A stretch of DNA of 64,000 nucleotides from Aphelenchoides besseyi (taxonomy: Eukaryota > Nematoda > Chromadorea > Rhabditida > Aphelenchoididae). The position numbers and the translations under genes were made by a program. The DNA is taken from assembly GCA_024699855.1 (NCBI GenBank), contig JAMPIQ010000001.1, forward strand, positions 16,678,001 to 16,742,000, given 5' to 3'. Under the pieces are notes generated by a model. It did not search any database and was not told the origin of the DNA. It worked only from the letters and a program-made list of their open reading frames with translations. Below are positions 46,142 through 56,603 of this stretch, piece after piece (the first letter of the stretch is position 1; each line of letters begins with the position of its first letter).

Positions 46142-46671
46142 TCATTGGGCACGGCGACGTCTACGCAAAGTGTAATCGCACATCGACTCTGCTGGATCCG
46201 AGTTCTTTGGCGTGATTCCAAGCTTCTCTTTAGTCTCAGCAATCATTTTTTTAATCTCCGAGTCCTGCAGTTTCAAAGGTAGACTGAGAAGGCCATCGAG
46301 ATCATCTTCCAGGAAGCTTCGCTGCAATTCCGCTTGTCGCGCTTCAAATATCACCCTTTCACTTTCATGATACCAGTTAAGAGTGGTCTCCGGTGCTAGA
46401 TGGTAATTGTAATCCTGCAGCGTTCGATCATCTGGCAATTCTCTATCTGAAATACAACTGTTAATCAGCGAAGTTGCTTTTAGCTTACGGTCTATGGTCG
46501 TCAAAATTTATTCGTCCGCCGGAATGCCTTTCTTTTCCTGAATCATGATCTTGAGACCTCGGAAGGTAATTGACACGTCGGCCTATAATGATGCCAAGTA
46601 AACACGGTAAACTACAAACCTACCTCAAGAGCGATGGAGCTGCCATCCAAAAACATCGCAACGACTAGCAT
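46142..46671 (-). pseudogene. Ubiquitin-like gene with in-frame stop
   Basis: Exon 1 (from ATG 46671) reads MLVVAMFLDGSSIALE, matching the ubiquitin start K-T-I-T-L-E. After a 45 bp intron, exon 2 reads ADVSITFRGLKIMIQEKKGI then PADE, position for position like ubiquitin residues 17-40 (T-I-E-N-V-K-A-K-I-Q-D-K-E-G-I-P-P-D-Q). The next codon is TAA (46508-46510), at the place of Gln41. Beyond it the similarity continues in the same frame and across another intron: RELPDDRTLQDYNYHLAPET, like ubiquitin 48-66, and then a unique charged extension ending YTLRRRRRAQ. The C-terminal Gly-Gly is absent. A CAA to TAA change would explain the stop. A single divergent ubiquitin-like domain protein, now apparently interrupted. 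Confidence 0.6.
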
Positions 46672-46867
46672 GATCCACAAGTGCCAGAAACGAGCCGTTG
46701 GCCGAGAATATACAACTGAAATCAAATTGGTACGTGAAATTGAGGAAGTTCGCGAAAGATTGGAAAGTTCAAAGGAATGCGCAATTGGAATCAAAGAAAA
46801 AGTTTGCCAGAACTTTCCTGAAACCCGAAAATTGAAAGTGAAGAGGAAGAGAACTCAAATCGATTGA
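46634..46867 (+). CDS. Possible small charged protein
   Basis: An uninterrupted frame from ATG 46634 has a coiled-coil-like middle (KLVREIEEVRERLESSKECA) and a basic tail (RKLKVKRKRTQID). It overlaps the first exon of the ubiquitin-like sequence on the other strand, so only one of the two may be functional here. Confidence 0.25.
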   Translation: MELPSKNIATTSMIHKCQKRAVGREYTTEIKLVREIEEVRERLESSKECAIGIKEKVCQNFPETRKLKVKRKRTQID

Positions 46868-46869
46868 GA

Positions 46870-47232
46870 ATCCATTTCAACGACTCTAAACATAAAAACT
46901 CAAAAGCTGAAAACCACGTGCTCGAGCAGTCGTCTTGACCACCGGACAAGTTTGTCATTCGACTTTCAGCAATACACGTATTTTGTGCAAGTTGGGCAAC
47001 TCACAGCTCTGCGCACAGTAGTTCGTAACCAACTGCTAAGCTTTCGACTTCAACGGCCATCTCAGTGAACGAGGATGATCAGTATGCGAATAGCGGTGGT
47101 TTCGAGGTTGCGAATAACAAAGAGTCGAGAGTAACAACAAGATCTCGACGACAATCTACTCGAAGGCGAATGTAATTTTTGTTGAGGTTTATTCAATAAA
47201 CAAACATGAATACAGAAATGCGATTGATATGA
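46870..47232. other. Intergenic
   Basis: Holds a CACGTG palindrome at 46916 and a probable 3' flank of the TAB1-like gene. No frame supported. Confidence 0.3.
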
Positions 47233-48907
47233 CTAGAAATGCAGTTGATGTTCGTAATGATCATCGGTCTCTTCAATGCTCGTGAGTTTCTTGCGTTCTT
47301 GATAAAACTGTTTCAACGATTCGATCTTTGCGATCACCTCATCTCTCAATTCACTGGTGTCGAATTCAGACCAATCGACTTCCGATCGCACTCTTTCGGC
47401 CGTGTCCCACGAACTTCGCTGATCATTGCTGGCATCTTCGCTCGAGGTTTGACGTTGAAATTCGTCGGCATTCAAGTCGTTTTCCAGTCCAATATAAGCC
47501 ATCGAAAGCAAGTTGACGGATTGACCGGTCGGCGCCGTTCGATTGTACTTCTCCTGGAGTTTCTCCATTACACTTTGCAGTGATGCCGAGATGTTTCTGA
47601 AGAATTGCACTTATTGATTGGTTGTCTGCTGTGCGATTACCTCAGTTTTTTCTGCTCATCCAAGTACATCGAACACAGGTGAATGGTTGCCGAGCTCAGA
47701 CTGTTCGGATTGCACAAGAACGCGATCTTCATCAGATTCGGCGATGCGAGAAGAATGAATCGTAGAGTTTTGTCCAACTGAATGGATTGCATCGGAATAA
47801 AGGGTTCCGTTGTTTGCAGTGTATTGGAGTCGTATTTCTCCGAGTAAACGCCGAAACATCGAAACGGAATCGTGTTCATTAACTTCATTTTCTCGGGATC
47901 TTCGTGAGTTTCGCTCACTTGAAACAAAAATGTTTCTGGGGGTTCAGCTAAACAAAAGAGGTTGAAGTGACCAATTTTACAGGCATACCGTCCAGTTGCT
48001 TGGCGAGAATCGCTCTGAATTCAAGCGAGATTACGTTGTCGAACTGTTTTAAAACTTACACCGAATGACCGACATTGGCAACATATAGCAGGTCTTCAAT
48101 GATCAGACATAAGATTGCTGTGCAGCCATCACTGAACGTGTTGTCCGAAAGTCTCAAACTGCCGAACGAGTCGCCCGAAACGACAGACACATCGTCGTCT
48201 GCGGATCGACTTGTACTCACGTGTCTCGCCTTCTTCTCCATTTTTGCTTTCAATTTCTCGTAAACATCCAAGTCGGTGTTAATGAAAACACCTCTCAAAA
48301 GTGCTTGAACCTAAACAGCAAGAATGCAAAACGAATTTGAAAGAAACCAACTTGTTGATCGATCGACGTCATTTTTGCATCTTTTCCAAGTTCTCTCGTG
48401 CGTTTGAACTCGGCGACAATTCGCTCCAGTTCGGTCGAGTAGATGATTTGCGGAACCAGAGTCTGAACAACCAAATCCAAAAGCGTTGTGTTGTTGGACT
48501 GACCGAAACCATTGAAAAGAGCGTAGGCATACACACGAACACCTTGCTTCTCAATGCTAAACGTCAACTATGACTTCTGATCAGAAACTAACCACAAACC
48601 TTCTGAATATCCAACGGTCTTTTGTTTCGCGTGCATTCGAACTTCCGAGCGTAATCAACGAAGCCGACGACGGGGATTGAGTGGTCGGACGCTCAAAGAC
48701 TTCGAAGAATGGCGTCGACCACAACGGTTGGCCGTGCATTTCCTTCAAATTCAACGTAATCGAGAGAAATAGTAGGAAACTCAAGAGCCAAGCAAACGCA
48801 CTTTTAGTCCAATGGATTGATCGATCGAGAACCGAAGTGCTCGACACTTTTCGGACAATTTGATTTGCAGTTTCTATTTCAATTGATTCCAAATACAAAG
48901 ACATCAA
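47233..48907 (-). CDS. TAB1-like PP2C-fold adaptor
   Basis: Exons join to a PP2C-like fold of TAB1 type: VRVYAYALFNGFGQSNNTTL matches the TAB1 LYGVFNGYDG strand; CTAILCLIIEDLLYVANVGH matches AVVAVLLNNKLYVANVG; further pieces are VSETHEDPEKMKLMNTIPFR, FGVYSEKY and DKTLRFILLASPNLMKIAFL. The metal-binding Asp residues of active PP2C phosphatases are missing (NGFGQ for DGH), as in TAB1, a pseudophosphatase that activates TAK1 (C. elegans TAP-1/MOM-4 pathway). The C-terminus is Ser/Asp-rich and helical. The open frame extends upstream through a hydrophobic stretch (SAFAWLLSFLLFLSITLN); whether translation starts at 48907 or at the later Met before HGQPLWSTPFFEVF is unclear. Confidence 0.6.
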
Positions 48908-49028
48908 ATGAGTTTATTATCCACACCTAAAACTTTCAATCGAGCTAACAAAAGGTTGTCTAGTAAATAAAACAAGGATACGAAATGCACTTGACTCTAC
49001 AGTGTGTTCTTTTTAACCGTAAATGCGT

Positions 49029-49500
49029 TTAAAGTTTGTGTAGTGGGTTCCACTTGTAGGTTCCGCTGAATACGTAGCCGTGTTTCTGCATCAACTGATC
49101 ACTCGACTCGGGACCACGACTTCCATACATGTATTTTTCCGGCTTCACGTGCTCTTTCTCGATCTGTTTCAACAGTGGAGTAAAAATTCGCCATGCGTGT
49201 TCCAACTCATCAGCACGAACGAAATTGTACTGTTCACCAGAGAAGAGATCAAAGAACAAACGTTCGTAAGCATCAGGTAATCGAAGATCCTAAACGCTCG
49301 GTTCAATTGGACACTAGTTCGAAGCTCATACCTTGAAACGAGAGTTAAAAGTCAAGTCGAGTTCCGTTTCTTCGGCTTCGAAATGAAAACCCGGTCGTTT
49401 GGTATTCAGTTTCATGTAAACCGCTTCGTTCGGCTGCACACGAATAACCAATTCGTCTCGTTTCAGTGCGCCCGATGGAAAGATGTTGCCGACAACTCAC
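49029..49500 (-). pseudogene. Glucose-6-phosphate dehydrogenase, C-terminal fragment
   Basis: Two exons encode only the last ~155 residues of G6[54 protein letters not shown], then [60 protein letters not shown] and the ending [13 protein letters not shown]. This part is highly conserved and undamaged, including one spliced intron, yet the NADP-binding domain and catalytic His region are absent. Directly upstream on the same strand the sequence becomes Hsp70. Either a gene fusion/truncation or a misassembled contig. Confidence 0.7.
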
Positions 49501-49504
49501 TGGT

Positions 49505-50498
49505 CAATGATTGAAACTCAATTTGTAGTTGGTTTTGCAATTAACTCTCGTTTCGCCTTTTCGCATTCTCGTCGTAGACCCGACAGAGCTTTGACGTTTA
49601 ATTTGATGCGAAGTGTCTTCTTAATCTCATCGACATAATGGTTAATCAAAGCGTTCGTAAAGTCGATACCACCCAAACGATCATTACCAGCAGTCGACTT
49701 GATCTCCACTTCATGACCGTTAACTTGACCTGAAATTAAATGTGGTAAGTACAAAGCCAATAGACTTACCGTAATGAACAGACAAAATTGAAGCTTCCGT
49801 AGTTCCGCCGTTAACGCTAAGCAACAAAATCTTCTTCATTTCTACGCTTGTATCCATGTCCACGAAACGCATCGCTACGGCCATTTGACTGCTGATGAAA
49901 CGGCGAACTTTGATTCCCGCAGCTTCCATCGCTTCTTTGAGCATTCGACGCTTTGCAGTGTTGAAACATGATGGAACGATGAGCACGGTTCGTTCGACGG
50001 TTTCGGAAACGAAGACCTTTTCGACGAGTTGTTTAACGTACGTCATGAACATTGCGATGATTTCCTCTGGTGCGAAAACATAATCGTGACCACAGTTTCG
50101 GACCGGAATTCCAATCTTGCTGCTTTCCATCTTGTTCAGAGAGTGAGACAAATGTCTACGAGTTTGATGATTCGTGATGTGGTTCGAATTGAGATCAAGT
50201 AAACGCACCAAATCTGAAAACAAGCTCTAAATTTCTCAAATGCTCGTATTCGAACTCACGAATGATCGTATTCGCCGAATTGCTTTCCATTAGTTTCAAC
50301 GCACTTGTTCCGAACAATAGACCTTTCTCGCTGAAACCGACCACCGATGGAATAGCCGTGTTGCCTAAACTAAACCATAAGAGACACGATCGAAGAAGTT
50401 CGCTTACGATGTTCATCTCGAACTACACAATGTTTCGAACAATTGATGGCAGCAATGCGCGTGAACGTTGTTCCAAAGTCAATTGCGATTGTTACCAT
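49505..50498 (-). pseudogene. Hsp70-family protein truncated in the ATPase domain
   Basis: Starts MVTIAIDFGTTFTRIAAINC (Hsp70 phosphate-1 motif), then LGNTAIPSVVGFSEKGLLFG, DLVRLLDLNSNHI, a MYKEMK-like IAMFMTYVKQLVEKVF, VERTVLIVPSCFNTAKRRML, KEAMEAAGIKVRRFISSQMA, ILLLSVNGGTTEASILSVHY (phosphate-2 DxGGGT is N-GGTT here), NDRLGGIDFTNALINHYVDE, then LRRECEKAKREL. The family sequence then continues ([13 protein letters not shown]) only with a one-base frame change and stops dead at about 49505, where G6PD sequence begins. About 260 of ~640 residues remain; the rest of the ATPase lobe and the substrate-binding domain are missing. Divergent even in the retained part, so probably a decaying or unusual paralogue. 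Confidence 0.65.
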
Positions 50499-50948
50499 TT
50501 CCGATCGCGAAGAACAATCCCTGAATTGAAAGCAAGAGCATTGAACAACGTGGAATACCCACGATCTTAACAGCACGTTTGATTCGAAACAAACGCGCAA
50601 CGATCTTAAAGCAGCACTTAACCGGCAGCTGCAAAACGACGTAAACAAACGAACGCGCAGTTCTTCGTTGCGTCTTAGTGTCGACAGCCATTGAGGCATT
50701 TGCTTGAGTCTGCGAGTTGAAATGGACGTAACACTTCGCTTCCAAATTCGATGGGTACCTTGAAGATGTTTCTGATTCGATTTTATGGTCAAATTTCTAA
50801 GTTGGATATTTGCATAAAGACCGAAATAAACTTCTGATGACACAACCAAATTGTTAAAGTTTTTAGGTTCGATTTCACTTTAAATTCTGTTGGATTACTT
50901 TATTGTACCGATCACAAGCACAAATCTTACTACAAACTGATTGACGTC

Positions 50949-51209
50949 TCATCGGGTCGAACTTGTGAACAACTTGTCTGACCAGAGCTTCAAGGGGTAA
51001 CATATAATGAAGGCAGTGAACAACGCAGCTACGTCTGTGCGGTATTGTAACCAATTTATTATTGATGTTTCTTCGGCGTAATGTCGGTCTTTCATTGGCT
51101 CATCATTAGGCATTTGTACGTTCGTGTAGTCCCCATCGGGAATTGACATTTTGCCTGAAAACAAGCGTTTGTTTTGGAGTTTTTGAATCAGTAGAAATCG
51201 AACGGTCAT
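50949..51209 (-). CDS. Small single-pass membrane protein
   Basis: 86-codon frame. An alternative Met gives MSIPDGDYTNVQMPNDEPMK as the N-terminus, followed by a membrane helix (DVAALFTAFIICYPLKLWSD) close to the C-terminus. The first 20 residues (MTVRFLLIQKLQNKRLFSGK) are basic and amphipathic, like a mitochondrial presequence. The size and topology resemble small inner-membrane subunits, but no family was recognised. Confidence 0.4.
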   Translation of the reverse strand: MTVRFLLIQKLQNKRLFSGKMSIPDGDYTNVQMPNDEPMKDRHYAEETSIINWLQYRTDVAALFTAFIICYPLKLWSDKLFTSSTR

Positions 51210-51304
51210 TCAACCGATGAAATTGCCAACAATCAAAACAGCTTTTTCTTTAACATCTTTAATAACAATCACAAATAACAAAACTCATGCACAAAAATTC
51301 GATC

Positions 51305-51780
51305 CTAGTGCTCGGCCCTTAACAGTTCTTCTTCAGGTGTAAAACGAACACGAAAACCCAAAATGTTTCCGCGTTTATTTTTGGCCATCAAATGGTCCCA
51401 TTTTACGCGAACCAACTGCTGTTCCACTTCGACTTCAACGTTTTCAGGTCCAGTCGATGGCGCTGAAGAGATTGGCTGTTAATGCACGATTATATACTAT
51501 TGGAGCTTACTGCTTTCGTTGGTTGTAGCAGAAATGTTCTTGAACTGGTTGCCCATCGGCTCGGCGTTCCATTGTGTTGGTAATAGAGGAGTCCAAACGA
51601 CTTCGCATTTCGAGCGCCAATATCCAAAACAACAACTGAAGTTGGACGACCCGGTAGTTCTGAAAGCGAAAAGATGAGTCAAAAGTGTTGGAAAGCGTCC
51701 CACCGGAAATTATTCCCATGAAGTGGCGATCGGCGGTTGTGATGCCGAACTCAGCAACGAGGTGCACGAAAAGAATTTGC
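51305..51780 (-). CDS. Fibronectin type III fragment of a cell-adhesion-type protein
   Basis: Minus-strand pieces read CEVVWTPLLPTQWNAEPMGN with QFKNISATTNES, an FN3 B-C strand pattern close to contactin/neuroglian repeats (W-x-P...P-x-x-x-N-G...G-Y). After an intron comes STGPENVEVEVEQQLVRVKW, then KNKRGNILGFRVRF, the start of a second FN3 domain, ending prematurely EELLRAEH-stop. An upstream exon-like frame (QILFVHLVAEFGITTADRHF) may be the F-G strands of a preceding repeat. No signal peptide or membrane anchor was found. Probably a fragment of a larger gene, or its remains. Confidence 0.45.
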
Positions 51781-51982
51781 AAAACATCAGCGATCTAACA
51801 GACCACCGACTTTCCGCTTGAAACCCGTTAAGCGCTGGGCACTGAACAGTGAGAAGAACTGACAACCAAAATCAGTGGATGAAACACTTAGCTCTTCGGC
51901 TTTGATACCGAAATCAGTGTTGTTTTCCATTAGATTTAAGGACCAACGAGTCCATTAAGCAACCTTAGTTTCAGGGTTATCG

Positions 51983-54900
51983 ATGCGAACACTCGGCTAT
52001 CGATGTACGAATCGGTCGCTGAAACGACTGTTGTCTACGGCGCCCAGTTCATCGCATTCGAGTCGCAATAAGCCGCTGCTTTTCGTCAAACAAAACCCCA
52101 CATCCGAATCTCAAAACCGTGGGATCGTCTTCAAGATTTATAACGAACCTCCGCACAAAATCACTGGTTATTTCGTAACGTGAGTTCAATTAACCACTTA
52201 GTTTTTGCATTCGAAAACGTTTAGATTTCCATCCATACCCGATGAAACGATCGAAAACAACTCGCATTTGGCCAACATCGCACAAAACGCCGATTGGCCG
52301 GCACTAACCACCGCATCACGTATGTTAAAATTTTCTGCACTTTATTCGATTCTTTGTTTACAGCAAAAGAGTTTTATGAAGGTACGATTCGACTGTTGAT
52401 GGAACACGGGGCGACAGTTCTGGAGCATATGGACTTGTTGGAAAATGGTCGGTGAATGAAGTGTTCGTACGTCGAATTAGATGTTTAGACAAAGATCTAC
52501 CGCTGGATTTTGATCATGTCGTAGATCCGCTAACAACTGAAGCCTACGACATGGAGTACGCGTTTAATACGCTTCTGTTGAAAATGTTAACTGATTGGCC
52601 GGAATGCTCACGGTTTGCCTTTGATGTCGACATGCATCACGTAAGTTGATTGAACGATGAAGCGAACGAATCAAAGGTTTTAGGTAAAAATGATGGGTGC
52701 ACGTGAAAAAATGGAGAAGCTTGGTAACAAGGCCTTTCAAGATGCTTTGTTGGTAAGTCAAAGGTTGGTAGTGTAATGCGCGAGTTTTGTAGAAAATTTA
52801 CGATCAAGGAGATGCGATTAACCGCGTTGTCGGTGCGAATGTTTTCATCGTAAATTACTTTCCTTTAATTTGCATTCTAAGTTTGAACGTCTAGGATCAA
52901 CGAATGAACCAACAAGCAGCTTCTGAAGGAACAAACAAATCGCCAGAAACCGCAACGCTGAAAAATGAGGTTTGTTGTTGATTGATAGCATTTCGAGTGT
53001 GTTGTTTCAGAAAGCTGAGCATATGGAAAGGGAAAGAACAAGTCCGTGGAAAAATCGACTGATCATGTTGTATCTGATGGAAATCAAAGCCCTTGGAGTT
53101 GACAGATGGGACAAAAAGACGAGAAGTTTGATCGGTTCGTGGTCACGTTTTATGGATCAGTATCGAGTTAAATACTTGTGAGTTTATTCTGTGAACTCAA
53201 TGTTATTCCAATTCAGAAACAATGTCATTTGGACTAACTCGGACCACACATTCGATATTCCAACTGCTAAAGCCCTCAACGATGCACCACCTCACGTCAA
53301 ACATATATTGTCGACAACGTAAGATTTTGCTTTCTCTTCAATTTCGATCTTTGTTTAGTGATGACTCCGAAAACGGACCATGGCGTGGCAAAATGGAACC
53401 CGAATCGATTTACACACTGTTACGATACTGCGGTGATCGTAGTGTACGACAAACCGCGTGGCAATCGTGGATATCGCGAGCGGCTTTCGATCATCAACAT
53501 TACAACAACTCGGTGAACATCGAAGAGCTACGACATAATGCTGAAGGATTGGCCAAAACGTTAGGTTATGGTTCGATTTCCGAGCATCGATTGGCGAACA
53601 AAATGGCAGGAACAACCGTAACAGTTCGAAAGTTTCTTAGTGCATTGACTCGTCGTATGCGTCCCGCATTTCAAGAACGAATGGAATCATGGCAACGTTA
53701 TGCGGCTGCTCAGGAAAACATAACCGGTGGCTTAGAAGCTTTCGACATGTTCTACGTTTGTCGTCGCGAAGCCGAAGCTCATTGTAACGTCGAGTCGTTG
53801 GAATTGATGAAATACTTTCCGTTTTGGCAAACATTCGAAAACCTTGTTCAACTCTTCAATCATCTGTTCGGCTTAAAATTTGTGGTAAGTTAAATGGTAG
53901 AACCGGATTGAATACATTTCAGAACATTACTGATACGGGACTTGAACGCTGCCATCCGTCTGTTCGCATCTATTCGATTGCTGATCAATCAACAGGTTTG
54001 TCGAGTCTCCGTTTATGTATTTATCGATATTGTCAGGCGAACATTTGGGTCGTTTGTACATTGATCCGTTTCAACGTAAGAATAAAAAAGGTCATTGGAA
54101 TACGTTTCTTGGAAGACGTGAGTTTTACACTATTTATTTCGAATTCGTAATTTTGCTTCAGCGGCCAATCAAATTCGTGGATTGGACAAACTCGTCTATT
54201 TGATTGGTGATGCCAATGAGCCGACAGTCGGACCAAATGGACAACCGGATTTCTCGTTGCTTCACTACTCACAGCTTAAGGACATGCTCTTTCAGGTACT
54301 CAATGGGACTTGAGAAGATGAAACTAATGTTTTTTAGGTTGGAAGAGCAGTTCAGTTGCTTTGTTCTCGTAGTCCCTATCGCGAGTTAACGATTCCACAG
54401 GCGCCCATGTTCTCGGCCGATTGGGACGGCGTTGACTATTTTCCAACTTTCGTTCGATTCTTCATGTACAAACCGAGTTTGTTGGCCGCGTTGAGTTGTC
54501 CGAATGTTGTAAGTCGGAAGCTTGCCAATCATTTACTGAAGATGGTTCAGGAAACCGGTGAAGTGCTAAGTGAGAAATCAATTGAGTTTGTTTCCTTGGC
54601 GCTTTCACGTTCAACCTTATGGGAATCGTATCGAACATTGTTTTGGGCCGATTATGATTTGACTATATATGAAATGGAGGATCGAAAGTATGTTTATTGA
54701 AAGTATAAGCATATTATGTGGATTAAGACAAGGATTCTGGTTGGATATTTACCGTAACATGTACAAAGAATACTTTCCATTCAAACTTGAACGTTACAAC
54801 TATCAACCGTGTTCGTTTACGCCAATCTTCGCAATGCAATCGCACATGTCAATGTATTACCGGAAGTTGTGGTGTGAAGTAAGTGTGAAGAGCGAAGTTT

Positions 54901-55192
54901 CGAGATAACATGACATTTGCAGTTGTTAGCTTTGGATATTCACGACACGTTCAAGAACGAGAACGATCCTCCGCATACGGGTGAACGTCTCAAGAATACG
55001 CTGTTGAATCATGGAGCTCTCGAGTTTCAAGGCGAATTGTATCGCCGCTTCCAAGGTCGTGATCCGAACGCATCAGGTAGAACTTTGAAGCTGTTTAGTC
55101 ACATTGAGTGTTGGATTTCAGGTATTTGCGATTTCTACGATCCGCCGCCAACCGACTATGTCGAAGATGTGAATGCGATTTCAAATGCGTAA
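51983..55192 (+). CDS. M3-family (thimet-like) metallopeptidase homologue lacking HEXXH
   Basis: About 15 exons with short introns. N-terminus MRTLGYRCTNRSLKRLLSTA is Arg/Ser/Leu-rich, a mitochondrial presequence. The helical body follows the oligopeptidase pattern: DGPWRG-like ENGPWRGKMEPESIYTLLRY, REELYRA-type RSVRQTAWQSWISRAAFD, IEELRHNAEGLAKTLGYGSI, then GLKFVNITDTG, VRIYSIADQSTGEHLGRLYI, DPFQRKNKKGHWNTF. Where active enzymes have LFHEFGHALH, this protein reads LKDMLFQVGRAVQLLCSRSP: both zinc His and the catalytic Glu are gone. The region after it (FSADWDGVDYFPTFVRFFMY) matches the VEVPSQFME segment, but its zinc Glu is also replaced. The protein is full length, so a non-catalytic role is more likely than decay. 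The exon at 54709-54930 is read with an alternative frame and is the weakest part. Confidence 0.75.
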
Positions 55193-55388
55193 ATCGGAAA
55201 TAGGAACTGAATCAAAGTTTTGGTTTTTAACTCATCTATTTTCTTTAGTAATTTGTTGTTTGTTGTTTGTTAGGATAAATAAAATGCAAATAAGAGCGCT
55301 CGTCGATTGATAAAGATGTTCAGTACTACAACAACTGTATAGGTTTATTGATAGTGCTCAGTCAACTCATATGTGACGCTCGTTTCAG

Positions 55389-56354
55389 ATGAGTGGATCA
55401 ACGAATGCAAAAGCCGGTCTCGAATATGTGCGAAAGCATATGCCACAGATTGGCTTCGGAACATATTTGATTAGTGAGGAGCCGGAAATCAGAACGGTAA
55501 TCGAAGCAGCGTTGAAGTGCGGTTATCGCTTCTTCGATACCGCTCAAATCTATCGAAACGAAAAGATCGTTGGCAAAGCATTGAAAGATCTAATGCCAAA
55601 GTTTGGTTTGAAACGCCAAGACATTTTCGTTACTTCGAAATTGAATCCGAAAAACTATGGTAAACAAGTTTACGAGCGTATTCGTGAATCTGTCGAAGCA
55701 ATTGGTCTTGGATACGTGGACTTGTTTTTACTTCATTGGCCGGGTGCATCGGGAATTAAAGTTCAGGACAAACGGAATGTGGAGATGCGGAAATTAGCGT
55801 GGAACGGAATGGAAAAAGCTTACAGTAAGTTCGCGAAGGTGTCGACCAATAACTTTATTTTGGTTTCAGATGAGGGATTGGTACGAGCAATTGGAGTGTC
55901 GAATTTTGAGCCACGACACTTGAGTGAGCTCGTGAGTTATTGCCATGTACATCCGGCTCTTAATCAATGCGAATTTCATCCTGCATTCACGTCTCCTCAC
56001 GTACTCAAATCTTGTGCTCAGAACGACGTCATCTTTCAAGTTTGTGAATCTCAACGTTTCCCATCACTTTTTGGCTTTCAGGCTTATTCGAGTTTTGGCA
56101 GCACAGACAACAACTCACTTCTGAGTTATGAACCATATGATGAGTTGGCAAAGAAATACGATTGTAGTGTTTCTCAGTTGTTGTTAGCATGGGCATTGAA
56201 TCAGGGAATCAGTGTGTTGCCCAAATCGTTGAATCCCGATCATATTCGCTCCAACTTCGAAGCATCGAAAATCAAAATAAGTCCCGAGGATGTGGAAAAA
56301 ATGAAATGGTCGAGAGAACGCAAATTCTGTTGGGACCCAAAAGATGTCGCTTAA
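55389..56354 (+). CDS. Aldo-keto reductase
   Basis: NADPH-dependent aldehyde/ketone reductase with a TIM barrel. Motifs: PQIGFGTYLISEEPEIRTVI, GYRFFDTAQIYRNE (catalytic Asp and Tyr), DIFVTSKLNP (Lys), VDLFLLHWPG (His), VRAIGVSNFEPRHLSELVSY, ALNQCEFHPAF, and the cofactor-binding ISVLPKSLNPDHIRSNFEAS. The uninterrupted 321-codon frame hides two introns with lengths divisible by three: 55825-55869 (45 bp) and 56040-56081 (42 bp), both GT...TTTCAG without stops. Removing them gives 292 residues and restores AYN-EGLVRAIG and IFQ-AYSSFG, the normal family spacing. All four catalytic residues present. Confidence 0.9.
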   Translation: MSGSTNAKAGLEYVRKHMPQIGFGTYLISEEPEIRTVIEAALKCGYRFFDTAQIYRNEKIVGKALKDLMPKFGLKRQDIFVTSKLNPKNYGKQVYERIRESVEAIGLGYVDLFLLHWPGASGIKVQDKRNVEMRKLAWNGMEKAYSKFAKVSTNNFILVSDEGLVRAIGVSNFEPRHLSELVSYCHVHPALNQCEFHPAFTSPHVLKSCAQNDVIFQVCESQRFPSLFGFQAYSSFGSTDNNSLLSYEPYDELAKKYDCSVSQLLLAWALNQGISVLPKSLNPDHIRSNFEASKIKISPEDVEKMKWSRERKFCWDPKDVA

Positions 56355-56603
56355 GTTATGACAATTTCCCTATTCTAATATCGCTAATAACATAGTGATC
56401 AATTATTTCAAATAATAAAGTTGTTCCAAATCAATTGAATAAACCTTCGATTCTCAGCATACGAAGCATTTCAACCGAATAGCTCGTACAAATTTACTCA
56501 TCAAAAAAAGTTAACATGTTTAGCAACAAGGAGCATAGCCTGATCGATTATTATGAATTATCATTTAGTGGAAGAAAGACCAACGAAAAGCTACAAAAAC
56601 CGT

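Noticed and set aside
46505..46512. Stop codon reassignment (TAA to Gln) in the ubiquitin-like gene
   Set aside because: TAA serves as the terminal stop of other intact genes here (for example ARL8 and the coiled-coil membrane protein), so a general reassignment is not tenable; mutation is simpler.
47233..50498. Polycistronic operon of the minus-strand genes
   Set aside because: Spacing is short, but no conserved trans-splice leader acceptor pattern can be recognised, and two of the members are fragments.
54669..54908. 79-codon plus frame starting MKWRIESMFIESISILCGLR
   Set aside because: Out-of-frame reading across an exon-intron boundary of the M3-like gene rather than a separate gene.
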